A stretch of DNA of 64,000 nucleotides from Sphingomonas kaistensis (GCF_036884275.1 NZ_CP145607.1:310001-374000); one strand, 5' to 3'; numbered from the stretch's first letter, positions 41,931 to 51,653 are shown. Numbers and translations: made by a program. Notes: generated from the sequence alone by a model not told the origin.

Positions 41931-43741
41931 TCAGACCCTTTTCAGCGCAGATCGCCCACCTTGCGTGGCGACACGGCTTGAGCGGCGACGAGGCGGTGCT
42001 GCTAGCCGCAGGCCTCGGCCTTGCAAGTTCGATTGGCGTGACCTTCCAGCAAGCCGGGAGCACACGCGGCCTACTTGCCGAAGTGGCTGGCAGCCTGCGC
42101 CCTCGAGACGATGCTGACGGTCTGGCCTCGGCAAGGGAGTGGCTGCGACATCCCTCGGCTCCTTACGAGCTTTTTGACAGCCTTGATGGGAGCGTGGAAG
42201 CGCTGCTGGAATCCACGGCAGGTCCCATGGACTGGGATGCGGAGCTCGACGCATTGCTCGAAGCGGCGAGCTACAGGGGGCCTGTCATCGGAATGCCGGT
42301 GGCCATAGCAGCGGCAATGCTTGATGTTCTGGCGCTCCCAGCCGCAGGTAATTGTGCTTGCACCTTCGGACCCACCGCCACCATCGCTTGGGCTCTCTCG
42401 GAGCGCCGCCATGTGAAGTTCTACGCGGGCGATCCAGACACCGCCCGCCTTTTCTCGATGTTTGCGGCGGCGTCCGGAAGAGACTTGCTGGTCGATCGGC
42501 GGAATCCACTGGATGGGTCATTCGCTCCGGTCCAATCCGAGGTTGCCAGCCGTGACCGGCCTCCTCTTGAGGAGGTCGATCACCTCATCTCGGTTTCTCC
42601 ATTCGGACAACGCGTGCGCAACATCGACGAGACAGTCGTTTCCATTGAGGCATTGCAAGTTCAGCGTCTTCGCCGTTTCGCACGCAAGACGTTCCTTACC
42701 ATTGTTCCTGATGGGTTTCTCTTCAGGGACAGCCGCAGCGAAGCGGATGTGAGGCGTGATCTCGTCGAGACGGCTGCCGTCGAAGTTGAAAGCCTTCCCG
42801 CCGGCGTGTTCGGGCGATCCCAAGGGATCTCCACCTCCTTGGTTCGCGTCCGCGAGAGCAAGGGCGGGAAGCCAGTTCGCTTCCTCGACGGTCGCAACAT
42901 GCGGTCTCAGACCACCGGGAAGATCCAGGAGCGACTGTTGATCCAGCACCTCCAAGACTGGCCGCAAATGCGGGATCACGAAGATCGGTCGGCCATGGTC
43001 CCGACAGACACGATCGCCGCGAACAACTTCGTCCTGATGCCGGACCGCTATGTGCGGCCAAAGGCCCTGCAGACCATTCAGGATGCGGTTGCTGAGCTTC
43101 CTCAAGTGGCGCTGACGGACGTTGCAACCATCGAGCGGGGGAAGGCTCCGCGGCCTACGCATGAAGCCGAAGGTGAGCCAGCGCTGGTCTGCCTCGAGCT
43201 TGCTCCTGGCGATATCCAGGGCGGCTTTGTCGGGAAGCCTCGGAGAACAGTGGCCTTCTCGGCCGACGAGGCTCAACGTGCCAGGAACGTGGGTGTGAGG
43301 CCCGGCGACATCCTCGTGAGCATCAAAGGCAACGTCGGAATTTGCGGGATGGTGCCCGAAGCGGCTCCGAGCCCAGAGGATGAGGAGCCGTGGATCATTT
43401 CTCAAAGTCTTGCCATCATCCGGTACCGTCCCAATCCGCACATTCCCTCGCCTGAAATCCTCAACGCGGTTTTGACGGCGCCTTGGGTACGGAGAGGGCT
43501 CGAGCGACTTGCGGGCGGATCGACAGTCCGGACTCTCTCCATGAACGATCTTCGCAAGATGGAGATACCCGTGCTTCCCGCAGCCCAGCTGGCGGCGGTA
43601 GGCAAGGTCCTCGACCAGGTTACGCAGGAACGAGAAGAAGTCGCAGAGCGGCTTGCCTCGATCGGCAGCTACCAACGCCGAATCTGGGCGAAACTCTGGG
43701 GCATGAACCCCGACAAACAGGACCATTCTCTGTATGCTTAA
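41927..43741 (+). CDS. Degenerate HsdM-like methylase fused to a half HsdS
   Basis: A 604-aa protein. Residues about 120-325 align with type I methylases (VPDGFLF 260-266, LPAGVF 290-295, GISTS), as in the true HsdM next door. But the SAM motif is replaced by CTFGPTATIAWAL (144-156) in place of DPAAGTAGF, and the catalytic NPPF is replaced by SVSPFG (222-227), so methylation is improbable. Residues about 391-590 resemble one HsdS target-recognition half (VALTDVATIERGKAP, ...STVRTLSMNDLRKMEIPVLP, then a helix). Overlaps hsdM by 8 bases. It may alter target choice or act as a decoy or antirestriction-like subunit. Confidence 0.75.
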   Translation: MIRPFSAQIAHLAWRHGLSGDEAVLLAAGLGLASSIGVTFQQAGSTRGLLAEVAGSLRPRDDADGLASAREWLRHPSAPYELFDSLDGSVEALLESTAGPMDWDAELDALLEAASYRGPVIGMPVAIAAAMLDVLALPAAGNCACTFGPTATIAWALSERRHVKFYAGDPDTARLFSMFAAASGRDLLVDRRNPLDGSFAPVQSEVASRDRPPLEEVDHLISVSPFGQRVRNIDETVVSIEALQVQRLRRFARKTFLTIVPDGFLFRDSRSEADVRRDLVETAAVEVESLPAGVFGRSQGISTSLVRVRESKGGKPVRFLDGRNMRSQTTGKIQERLLIQHLQDWPQMRDHEDRSAMVPTDTIAANNFVLMPDRYVRPKALQTIQDAVAELPQVALTDVATIERGKAPRPTHEAEGEPALVCLELAPGDIQGGFVGKPRRTVAFSADEAQRARNVGVRPGDILVSIKGNVGICGMVPEAAPSPEDEEPWIISQSLAIIRYRPNPHIPSPEILNAVLTAPWVRRGLERLAGGSTVRTLSMNDLRKMEIPVLPAAQLAAVGKVLDQVTQEREEVAERLASIGSYQRRIWAKLWGMNPDKQDHSLYA

Positions 43742-45296
43742 TCGCGAAATCCGTAGTCAGGTCGACCGTCTTCGTGACGCCCTCTGGTCCGGGGGTGTGT
43801 CGAACCCGCTGACCGGCGTCGAGCAGTTGACCTATCTTCTCTTCATCCGCCGGCTCGATGAAATCCAGTCGCGGGAAGAAGCCAAGGCGGTGGCTCTCGG
43901 CCGCGACGTCGCTCGCCGCATCTTCCCAGACGGCAAGGACGGGCTGGAAACGCCTGGCTTTCGCGATGGCGGTTGCCCCTACGAGCTAATGCGCTGGTCG
44001 CGGTTCAAGAACGAGAAGCCGGAGCGCATGTTCGAGATCCTCGACAGCCACGTCTTCCCATTCGTCCGCACGCTTGGCGGCGCGGAGTCTGTCATGGCCG
44101 CCCACATGAAGGGTGCCCGACTGGCTTTCACCCGGCCGGCGTTGCTCGACAAGCTGGTGCAGGGCCTCGACGCCATTCCGATGGATGATCGCGACACGAA
44201 GGGCGACATCTACGAATACCTCCTCTCGATGATCGCCTCGGCGGGTGAGAACGGGCAATTCAGGACACCCCGCCACATCATCGAGCTGATGGTCCGCATG
44301 ATGGCACCCAAGCCCACCGACACCATCTGCGACCCGGCGGCTGGCACTGCGGGGTTCCTGATGGTGGCAGCGGAATACCTTCGCGCCACCCATCCGGAGA
44401 TCTTCCGTGACGCCAAGCTTCGGGATCACTTCGAGACAAAGGCTTTCACCGGCTTCGATTTTGACGAGACGATGCTCCGCATCGGCGCGATGAACTTGAT
44501 GCTGCACGGTATCGAGGAGCCACGGATTTCTTATCGGGACAGCTTGGCCGAGGACTCAGGGGACGATGCCGGGTCTTATTCCCTGATCCTTGCCAATCCA
44601 CCCTTCGCTGGCAGCCTAGATCATGAGAGCTGCGCCAAGGACCTGCAGCGGGTGGTCAAAACTAAAAAGACTGAGCTTCTATTTCTGGCGCTGTTCCTGC
44701 GAATGCTGAAGACCGGCGGCCGAGCCGCGGTGATCGTGCCCGATGGGGTGCTGTTCGGCAGCTCAACCGCGCACAAACGTATACGCCACACGCTGGTCGA
44801 TGATCACAAGGTTGAGGCCGTCATCAGCCTTCCGGCAGGCGTATTTCGACCATATGCCGGCGTTTCCACTGCCATCTTGATCTTCACCAAGACAGGTCGC
44901 GGGGGCACCGATCATGTTTGGTATTACGACATGACGGCTGACGGTAAGTCACTGGACGATAAGCGAAATGACCTCCTGCCCGAGGAACTACAGGGTCCAT
45001 GCCCGACGCGACCCCTGGCCGATGAAGAGCTAGCAAAGAACAACCTACCCGACGTCCTTGCCCGCTGGGCTGTTCGCGATGGCATCGAACGGAGCCGTCC
45101 TCGCACTGCGCAGAGCTTCACGGTCTCACGCGATGAGATTGCAGCGGCGGACTATGACCTGTCGATCAACCGCTACAAGGAGGTTGAGCACGATCGGGTC
45201 GAGCACGACCGACCGGAGATAATCCTTGCCGAACTGCGCAAGCTGGAGGGTGAGATTGCCGCAGGGCTGACGCGGCTTGAGGAGATGCTTGCGTGA
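43734..45296 (+). CDS. hsdM: Type I restriction-modification methylase subunit
   Basis: A 520-aa N6-adenine methylase subunit. N-terminal HsdM_N (about 1-140), SAM motif CDPAAGTAGFLMVAAEY (DPAAGT at 200-205), catalytic NPPF at 288-291, then VPDGVLF, LPAGVF and AGVSTAILIF. Length and motifs are normal. Its ATG lies inside the end of the fusion gene; its stop overlaps hsdS (GTGA). Confidence 0.95.
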   Translation: MLNREIRSQVDRLRDALWSGGVSNPLTGVEQLTYLLFIRRLDEIQSREEAKAVALGRDVARRIFPDGKDGLETPGFRDGGCPYELMRWSRFKNEKPERMFEILDSHVFPFVRTLGGAESVMAAHMKGARLAFTRPALLDKLVQGLDAIPMDDRDTKGDIYEYLLSMIASAGENGQFRTPRHIIELMVRMMAPKPTDTICDPAAGTAGFLMVAAEYLRATHPEIFRDAKLRDHFETKAFTGFDFDETMLRIGAMNLMLHGIEEPRISYRDSLAEDSGDDAGSYSLILANPPFAGSLDHESCAKDLQRVVKTKKTELLFLALFLRMLKTGGRAAVIVPDGVLFGSSTAHKRIRHTLVDDHKVEAVISLPAGVFRPYAGVSTAILIFTKTGRGGTDHVWYYDMTADGKSLDDKRNDLLPEELQGPCPTRPLADEELAKNNLPDVLARWAVRDGIERSRPRTAQSFTVSRDEIAAADYDLSINRYKEVEHDRVEHDRPEIILAELRKLEGEIAAGLTRLEEMLA

Positions 45297-46441
45297 GCTG
45301 GCCAATCGTTCCGCTGGGCGATATCGCCGAGATCGAACGTGATGGAGTCGCGCCCGAGGAGATTTTGCCCGGCACCCCTTACCTCGGCCTCGAGCATATC
45401 GAGCAGGGCGGCCGAATCCTGTCGCGGCAGCAAGTGGCTAGCGGTGAACTCGCGAGCACTAAGTTCCGCTTCAGTTCGGACCATATCCTCTACGGCAAGC
45501 TCCGCCCCTATCTGGCAAAGATTGCGCTGCCGGATTTTGCCGGGATCTGCAGCACCGACATTGTACCCCTCCGTCCAGGCGAAGAGGTCAATCGACAGTA
45601 TCTAGCGCACTTTCTGCGGCAGCCCTCAATGGTCGGCTATGCGGCATCCCGTGCAACGGGCGCCAACCTACCGAGGCTCAGCCCAAAGGCGCTGGCGAAG
45701 TTCGGCGTTCCATTACCTCCGCTGCCCGAGCAGAAGCGGATCGCGGCAATCCTCGACAAGGCGGAAGATCTCTGCCGTAAGCAAAGCTCATTTCAGTGCC
45801 AGTTGCGATCCATTGTCGCAGCAGAATTTGAGCACCGCTTCTCGGCGCCCCATTCCTGGCAGCCGCTAGGGGAAGTTGTAGTTGACACACTCATCGGTCT
45901 CGTTCGAGGAAGCGAGGAGTTCGGGCGCACCTTTGCCATCCCTTACGTTCGCATGGATGCAATCTCTACAGATGGCGCCTACCTGCCGGAGAAGGTCCAG
46001 AACACTGAAGCAAGTGCGGAAGAGTTGTCGCGCTATGCGGTTGTCGAGGGCGACTTGCTGTTCAACACCCGTAACTCACGCGAGTTAGTAGGCAAGAGTG
46101 CCGTTTATCGTGGAAGTGGCGCCGTGGTCTTCAACAACAATATCATGCGCATTCGCCTCCGAGACGGTTGGAATTCACGGTTCCTCGACTCCTATCTACG
46201 CTCCAGTAAGGGCCGTCAGCAGCTTGAACAGCGAAAGAGCGGAACCACCAGCGTCTGGGCAGTCTACTGGTCTAAGCTCCAGACGTTGCCAGTTCCCGCC
46301 GTGGAGCCGGAAGAGCAAGCCAACTTTGGGGAGTTCGCCGACGAGGTGCATGCCCGATTGACCATCGGTGCCAAACGGCAGACCTACCTCGACAATCTCT
46401 TTGCCGCTCTTCAACATCGTGCCTTTCGCGGGGAGCTTTGA
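45293..46441 (+). CDS. hsdS: Type I restriction-modification specificity subunit
   Basis: A 382-aa protein from a GTG start, with two target-recognition domains (about 1-175 and 190-370), each ending in a helix. Motifs: first half VPLGDIAEIERDG, ANLPRLSPKALAKFGVPLPP, and LPEQKRIAAILDKAEDL; second half QPLGEVVVDTLIGLVRG and the closing LPVPAVEPEEQANF. It directs the complex to a bipartite sequence that cannot be predicted here. Confidence 0.93.
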   Translation: MSWPIVPLGDIAEIERDGVAPEEILPGTPYLGLEHIEQGGRILSRQQVASGELASTKFRFSSDHILYGKLRPYLAKIALPDFAGICSTDIVPLRPGEEVNRQYLAHFLRQPSMVGYAASRATGANLPRLSPKALAKFGVPLPPLPEQKRIAAILDKAEDLCRKQSSFQCQLRSIVAAEFEHRFSAPHSWQPLGEVVVDTLIGLVRGSEEFGRTFAIPYVRMDAISTDGAYLPEKVQNTEASAEELSRYAVVEGDLLFNTRNSRELVGKSAVYRGSGAVVFNNNIMRIRLRDGWNSRFLDSYLRSSKGRQQLEQRKSGTTSVWAVYWSKLQTLPVPAVEPEEQANFGEFADEVHARLTIGAKRQTYLDNLFAALQHRAFRGEL

Positions 46442-46444
46442 GGA

Positions 46445-49400
46445 ATGAACGAAGAGCGCAAAATCCTGTCGGTTCGGGCGGGTGAGCGCTTCGGCGACGC
46501 GACCGCGCCAGCCACTCCGCCCAGCCAATTCGTCTTCGTTGCAGCTCACCCCTTCCTGCACGAACATGCCGCCATGGCCGAGGCGCTCGCGATCGCCGAT
46601 CCGCGCGGCTCGGCGATGCGCTCGCGGCTGGGGGTCGAGGCGATGGTGCGCTGGCTCTACGACCATGACGCGAGCCTCCGCGTTCCTTACGAGACTAGCC
46701 TCAACGCACTGACAAACGAGCCAAGCTTCCGGCGGCTGGTCGGCCTGATGGTCGGGACTAAGATCGACCTCATCCGGAAGATCGGCAACCGTGCTGCTCA
46801 TCCGGGCGCCTTCGGCGACAGTCAGGCCATCAGCGCCGTCCGAGAGCTGTTCCATGTCTGCTACTGGTTCGCCAGCCACTACAGCCAGCAGCCACCGCCG
46901 CCCGAGCTTGGCTTCTCCGCCGACCTTTTGCCTCGCAACACCATCGCGGCCCCGACCGACGCCGCCGCCGCCGCCGCCTTGCAAGCAGAGGCCGCTCGCC
47001 ATGCTGAAGCCCTGGAGAGGGAGCGCGCGGAGCGGCTGCGGGATGCTGAAGGAAGGGCCGCGATCGAAGCCGAGCTCGAGCGCCTCAAGGCCGAATACAC
47101 GGCACTTCGGCAGGCGAACTCACAGGCCGACGCCCGCCACGACTACAATGAGGCGCAGACCCGCGATGAGTTCATCGACCTGCTTCTGCGGGAGGCGGGT
47201 TGGGCGTTGACCAGGCCAGGCCGGGACACCGAGTTCGAGGTGACCGGCATGCCCAACTCGGAAGGGCGTGGCTTTGCCGACTACGTGCTCTGGGGCGCCG
47301 ATGGGAAGCCGCTCGGCGTAGTTGAAGCCAAGCGCACCCGAAAGGATCCCCGCGAGGGCAAGCAGCAAGCAAAACTCTATGCGGACTGCCTGGAGAACAT
47401 GTTCGGGCAACGTCCGGTGATCTTCTACACCAACGGCTACGACCACCACATCTGGGATGACAAGCGCTACCCACCGAGGCCGATCAGCGGCTTCTTGACC
47501 CGTGACGAGTTGGAGCTTGTCGTCCAGCGGCGGTCTAATCGGCTGCCACTCGCCACGGTGCCCACCAACCGCGACATCGCTGCTGGCGGCGGACGGAACT
47601 ACCAGGAAAAGGCGATCCGAGCCGTCACCCACCGGATCGAGGACCATGATCGCGGCGGGGAGCACCAGCGCAAGGCACTGCTCGTCATGGCCACGGGCTC
47701 GGGCAAGACGCGAACGGTGATTGCGCTCTCCGACATCCTGATGCGGGCGAACTGGGTTAAGCGGGTGCTGTTCCTGGCTGACCGCGTCCCGCTGGTCCGG
47801 CAGGCCGCCAACGCCTTCAAAAAGCACCTTCCCGACTGCGCCACGGTCAATGTCTGCCTTGAGCCGGCGAATGACGGTCGCGTGTTCGTGTCGACCTACC
47901 CAACGATGATGAACCTGATCGAGAGGTCACGGGCCGACGGGCGGCAACGGTTCGGACCCGGCTACTTCGATCTCATTGTCATCGATGAGGCGCACCGCTC
48001 GGTGTATCGGAAATACCGTGCCATCTTCGACTGGTTCGACGCTCCGCTGGTGGGTCTCACAGCGACACCCAAGGACGAGGTGGACCGCAACACCTATCAG
48101 CTCTTTGAACTGGAACAGGGGGTGCCGACCGACGCCTACGACCTGAAGCAGGCGGTGGCTGACGAATGGCTGGTCCCACCTCGCGCCCGTGACGTCCCGA
48201 TGAAGTTCCCACGAGAGGGCATCAAGTACGACGACCTCTCCGATGAAGAGAAAGACGAGTGGGACGCCACCGAGTGGGGCGAGGATGGTCCGCCTGACAG
48301 CGTGGACCCGTCGGCGGTGAACGACTGGCTGTTCAACCAGGACACCATCGACAAGATGCTCGAGCAGCTGATGCGGGACGGGCTGAAGGTCGACGAGGGG
48401 GAGAAGCTCGGCAAGACCATCATCTTCGCCAAGAACCACCGGCACGCCGAATTCATCGTTGAGCGGTTCGACGCCAACTACCCTCACCTCAAGGGGCAAT
48501 TCTGCCAACTGATCGACAATCAGGTGCGCTATGCTCACCAGCTGATTGATCGCTTCTCTGACCCCTCCGACACGCCGCAGATTGCTGTGTCCGTGGACAT
48601 GCTGGACACCGGCATCGACATTCCCGAGATCCTGAACCTCGTCTTCTTCAAGATCGTCCGGTCCAAGTCGAAGTTCTGGCAGATGATCGGCCGGGGCACC
48701 CGGCTTTGCCCCGGCATCTTCGGCGAAGAGAAGGGCGATGAAGGCGCCAAGCGCTTCTTCTACGTCTTCGATTATCTCGGCAACTTCGACTTCTTCAACG
48801 CTCAAATTCCACAGGCAGATGGCAAGCTTGCGATGCCGCTTGGCGAGCGGCTCTTTAGGGCCCGGGTAAAGCTGCTGGGTCTGCTGCAGCCTCGGGAGCA
48901 TGGCGGGCCAATCGTCAAAGAAGAGCCAGAGGCGTTCGAAGGCGCCGAGCTTGGTCTCTATCGGTCGGTGAGGGACCATCTGGCTGCGGAGGTCGCCGGC
49001 ATGCCGCTTGAAAACTTCATCGTTCGAAGCCAGCGCCGATACGTCGAGAAGTTCCAGCGATCCGAAACATGGCAACGGCTAAGCCAAGAAGACCAGCACG
49101 AGCTTGCCGAATACCTGTCCGGCCTACCCACCAGCGTCATCGACAACGACGTCGACGCCAAGCGTTTCGACATGCTCTGTCTCCGCGTCCAACTGTCGCT
49201 GCTTCGGGGTGAGCCGGTCGAGAGGCTGCGCCGCCAATGGGTTCAGCTGGTTCACGCCCTGGAAGCCAAGGAAAGCATTCCTGACGTCGCCAAGTTGATG
49301 GTTCTGATCCAGGAGGTGCAAACCGACGATTGGTGGCGAGATCTTACGCCCGAGATGATCGAGCAGGCCCGCCGCAAGCTTCGCGGCCTGATGAGCCTCA

Positions 49401-49969
49401 TTGAGCCTGGCGAACGGGTGATTGTTACGACGAACTTCACCGATGAGATCGGAGACACACGCGAGATCGCGATTGGCGACTTGGGGGACTCAGAGGCGCT
49501 GGCACAGTTCCGGCGCAAGGCGCGGGCTTACATCGAGGCTCACCGGGACCATCTCACCCTGGAGCGGCTTAGGCAGGGCCGCCCTCTCACTCAGGCAGAC
49601 CTTGATGAGCTCCAGCGAATGTTCGAGCATGCGGGGGTTGCCGGTGCCAATGATTTCGCCCGCTTTCGGGCTCACGATGGCCTGCCAGCCTTGATCCGGT
49701 CCTGGGTAGGTCTCGACCGCAACGCCGCGAAACGAACCCTGAACGACGCGCTGGATGGGTCCGTGCTGAGCGCCCAGCAGCTCCACTTCCTCGACCTGAT
49801 TATCGACCATCTCACCAGCGCTGGTTCGATGGACCCGGCATTGCTCTACGAGCCGCCCTACACCGATGAGGCGCCGAATGGGGTTAGCGACGTCTTCGAC
49901 CTGACGCAGGTACAAAACCTTGTTTCGGCAATCCGAGGGCTCGAACCACGATACGCTGAGAAGGCCTGA
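46445..49969 (+). CDS. hsdR: Type I restriction endonuclease subunit (EcoEI-like)
   Basis: A 1174-aa motor-nuclease. N-terminal DUF4145-like helical part and coiled coil (about 1-235), PD-(D/E)xK nuclease (D279, E294, K296 in GVVEAKR), SF2 helicase with ATGSGKT (416-422) and DEAH (514-517), a second RecA fold (VDMLDTGIDIPEILNLVFFK, QMIGRGTRL), and an EcoEI-type C-terminal domain. It lies three bases after hsdS. All nuclease and helicase motifs appear intact. Confidence 0.95.
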   Translation: MNEERKILSVRAGERFGDATAPATPPSQFVFVAAHPFLHEHAAMAEALAIADPRGSAMRSRLGVEAMVRWLYDHDASLRVPYETSLNALTNEPSFRRLVGLMVGTKIDLIRKIGNRAAHPGAFGDSQAISAVRELFHVCYWFASHYSQQPPPPELGFSADLLPRNTIAAPTDAAAAAALQAEAARHAEALERERAERLRDAEGRAAIEAELERLKAEYTALRQANSQADARHDYNEAQTRDEFIDLLLREAGWALTRPGRDTEFEVTGMPNSEGRGFADYVLWGADGKPLGVVEAKRTRKDPREGKQQAKLYADCLENMFGQRPVIFYTNGYDHHIWDDKRYPPRPISGFLTRDELELVVQRRSNRLPLATVPTNRDIAAGGGRNYQEKAIRAVTHRIEDHDRGGEHQRKALLVMATGSGKTRTVIALSDILMRANWVKRVLFLADRVPLVRQAANAFKKHLPDCATVNVCLEPANDGRVFVSTYPTMMNLIERSRADGRQRFGPGYFDLIVIDEAHRSVYRKYRAIFDWFDAPLVGLTATPKDEVDRNTYQLFELEQGVPTDAYDLKQAVADEWLVPPRARDVPMKFPREGIKYDDLSDEEKDEWDATEWGEDGPPDSVDPSAVNDWLFNQDTIDKMLEQLMRDGLKVDEGEKLGKTIIFAKNHRHAEFIVERFDANYPHLKGQFCQLIDNQVRYAHQLIDRFSDPSDTPQIAVSVDMLDTGIDIPEILNLVFFKIVRSKSKFWQMIGRGTRLCPGIFGEEKGDEGAKRFFYVFDYLGNFDFFNAQIPQADGKLAMPLGERLFRARVKLLGLLQPREHGGPIVKEEPEAFEGAELGLYRSVRDHLAAEVAGMPLENFIVRSQRRYVEKFQRSETWQRLSQEDQHELAEYLSGLPTSVIDNDVDAKRFDMLCLRVQLSLLRGEPVERLRRQWVQLVHALEAKESIPDVAKLMVLIQEVQTDDWWRDLTPEMIEQARRKLRGLMSLIEPGERVIVTTNFTDEIGDTREIAIGDLGDSEALAQFRRKARAYIEAHRDHLTLERLRQGRPLTQADLDELQRMFEHAGVAGANDFARFRAHDGLPALIRSWVGLDRNAAKRTLNDALDGSVLSAQQLHFLDLIIDHLTSAGSMDPALLYEPPYTDEAPNGVSDVFDLTQVQNLVSAIRGLEPRYAEKA

Positions 49970-50013
49970 TCCGATCCACGGCTGACCTGCCTCAGATCGA
50001 AAGCCGTCTGCAA

Positions 50014-51375
50014 TTACTCGCTGGTGTCGCTTTCGACATCCGGCTGTGCGTTGACTAAAATTCGATCGACTTCTCGTGCAGGCGTGACCCACACGATCTC
50101 CGATGGGTTCATCTCTTGTGCGTCGACCAGCGTGGCCGGCTTCAACTTGCTTGGTTCTCTTGGCAAAAGCCCATGCCCCGACCAAGTCGGATAGCCACGC
50201 CATTGCTCACCCTTGGTCTCGAAGGCCAGACAGGCCTCCTCTTCAAGGTACGAGAAGAAGCGAATCGGTAGAGCCTTGGGTATCCCGCCGCCCTCGGCGA
50301 TCCAGTGCTCCAGCCACACCTGCATCCTGTAATCCTCGGTAGCGACATCAGGCGAACCCACCGCTGCGAGCTGCTCGCGATGCCTTCGTCGCGCTACAGC
50401 CCGCATGGCGCGTGAAAAGCATTCTTCTGATGAAGGTGCATTGTAGAGTGTCAGCCATGCAAGCGGCGGCACCAGCGGCTCAACAGGCACGCCCGAAGAT
50501 CCGAAGGGATCATCTTCGAAGGCGCGCCTTGCTTCTTCCTGGGTATTCAGCATCGTCTTCAATGCGGTGAAATCGAGAAACGAGGGCCAGGATCCGGCGA
50601 GAATGCGTCTTTGGACGGACGCATAGGAGCCGTCAGTCGAAGCAGCGGCTTCATCGGTCGGCGCAGCCGTCGTTCGCCGTGGCCTCCCAAAGTAGGCCCG
50701 AACGTCCACCCCAGGTGGCAGAGACCTGCGCCAATCGGCGGCGCGGCTCGTCTTGGGAGCGCCATGGGGGTGAAATTCCGTGATAAAGCGTCTCAGAGCC
50801 CAACGAGCGCCGAAGGCGAGCAGCTCATGAAGCCGATGCTCCCCTCCGAACTGATGAAGCGCCTTCATCTCGTTCGCACCAAAGTGATCATTTACGGCGA
50901 CCATCAGCGGCCACCCCGGTCCGATCGCCGCCTTAGCCGCAACGTTCTTCTTCATCTCCTTCATTAGCGCCGAGGCGGCGATCAGGAGGCCTCCAGCCTG
51001 CACCTGGTTGACCTCAACTGCCCAGGCTCTTCGATGCGCTTCGATGTCGCCGATGAACATGGGTCTTTGTCGAGCCAAGTGGCGTGCTCGCGATTTCAGC
51101 TCCCCCGAGTAGGCGTAATCCATGTCAGGACGAAGTTGAAAGCTGCCGACGGCCACAGCTTCAAGCCAGCTAGCCAGGTCTGGACCTTGGCCAACCAGCC
51201 CGAAGATAATCTTTGCCACCCATCTAGATACCTCATCGGAGTCTTGGTCCTCCGCCAAGACGTCCATGAGCTTGCGAACTTCGCTGATAGCATCTGGTCC
51301 TTCGACCTCCCACATCTTGCGGAACGCGGCGATGAGATGGTCTGGCACGATCTCGTGCAAAGGCGCTTCGAGCAT
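50014..51375 (-). CDS. Large hypothetical protein convergent with hsdR
   Basis: A 453-aa protein with no recognised domain. The N-terminal third is helical (APLHEIVPDHLIAAFRKMWE; EVRKLMDVLAEDQDSDEVSR) and the centre includes AGGLLIAASALMKEMKKNV and LMVAVNDHFGANEMKALHQF. It is not a membrane protein. The end (EIVWVTPAREVDRILVNAQP) is beta-like. Only 44 bases separate its stop from hsdR. It probably belongs to the island core or is an accessory defence gene. Confidence 0.6.
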   Translation of the reverse strand: MLEAPLHEIVPDHLIAAFRKMWEVEGPDAISEVRKLMDVLAEDQDSDEVSRWVAKIIFGLVGQGPDLASWLEAVAVGSFQLRPDMDYAYSGELKSRARHLARQRPMFIGDIEAHRRAWAVEVNQVQAGGLLIAASALMKEMKKNVAAKAAIGPGWPLMVAVNDHFGANEMKALHQFGGEHRLHELLAFGARWALRRFITEFHPHGAPKTSRAADWRRSLPPGVDVRAYFGRPRRTTAAPTDEAAASTDGSYASVQRRILAGSWPSFLDFTALKTMLNTQEEARRAFEDDPFGSSGVPVEPLVPPLAWLTLYNAPSSEECFSRAMRAVARRRHREQLAAVGSPDVATEDYRMQVWLEHWIAEGGGIPKALPIRFFSYLEEEACLAFETKGEQWRGYPTWSGHGLLPREPSKLKPATLVDAQEMNPSEIVWVTPAREVDRILVNAQPDVESDTSE

Positions 51376-51494
51376 CAGTTCGCTGCCTCGGAATGTGCTT
51401 CACTTTTGGGGTGCCAAGCTTCCTGGCACGCCAGACGCGCTCGGCCGTTCTGGAGCGCAGACACGACGTCGCGCGTCCTGCGACTCCATATTGT

Positions 51495-51610
51495 GTGACA
51501 AACACTTGTCTGAGGACCGAGAAGCGGGTGACAAATCCCACCGTTCGACGGGATTTCCGGTGACAACTGGCTCGATCTATTGTGACAGACCGAGCGCTTC
51601 TCTCGTGACC
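51495..51610 (+). repeat. Helically phased GTGACA direct repeats
   Basis: GTGACA at 51495, 51528, 51560 and 51582, and GTGACC at 51605. Spacings are 33, 32, 22 and 23 bases, all close to whole helical turns. All lie in one orientation upstream of the 453-aa gene. This pattern fits a protein-binding array (iteron-like), or the multiple terminal repeats at the end of an IS21-type insertion sequence whose genes are lost. Confidence 0.6.
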
Positions 51611-51629
51611 ATTGAATTTGCGCAATAAC

Positions 51630-51653
51630 GTAAAACTGGACACCGAGTTTTAC
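51630..51653. repeat. AT-rich perfect inverted repeat
   Basis: GTAAAACT-GGACACCG-AGTTTTAC with an 8-base spacer, followed on the plus strand by TTTT. It sits 20 bases after the GTGACA array. Could be a terminator-like stem or part of an insertion-sequence end. Confidence 0.5.
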
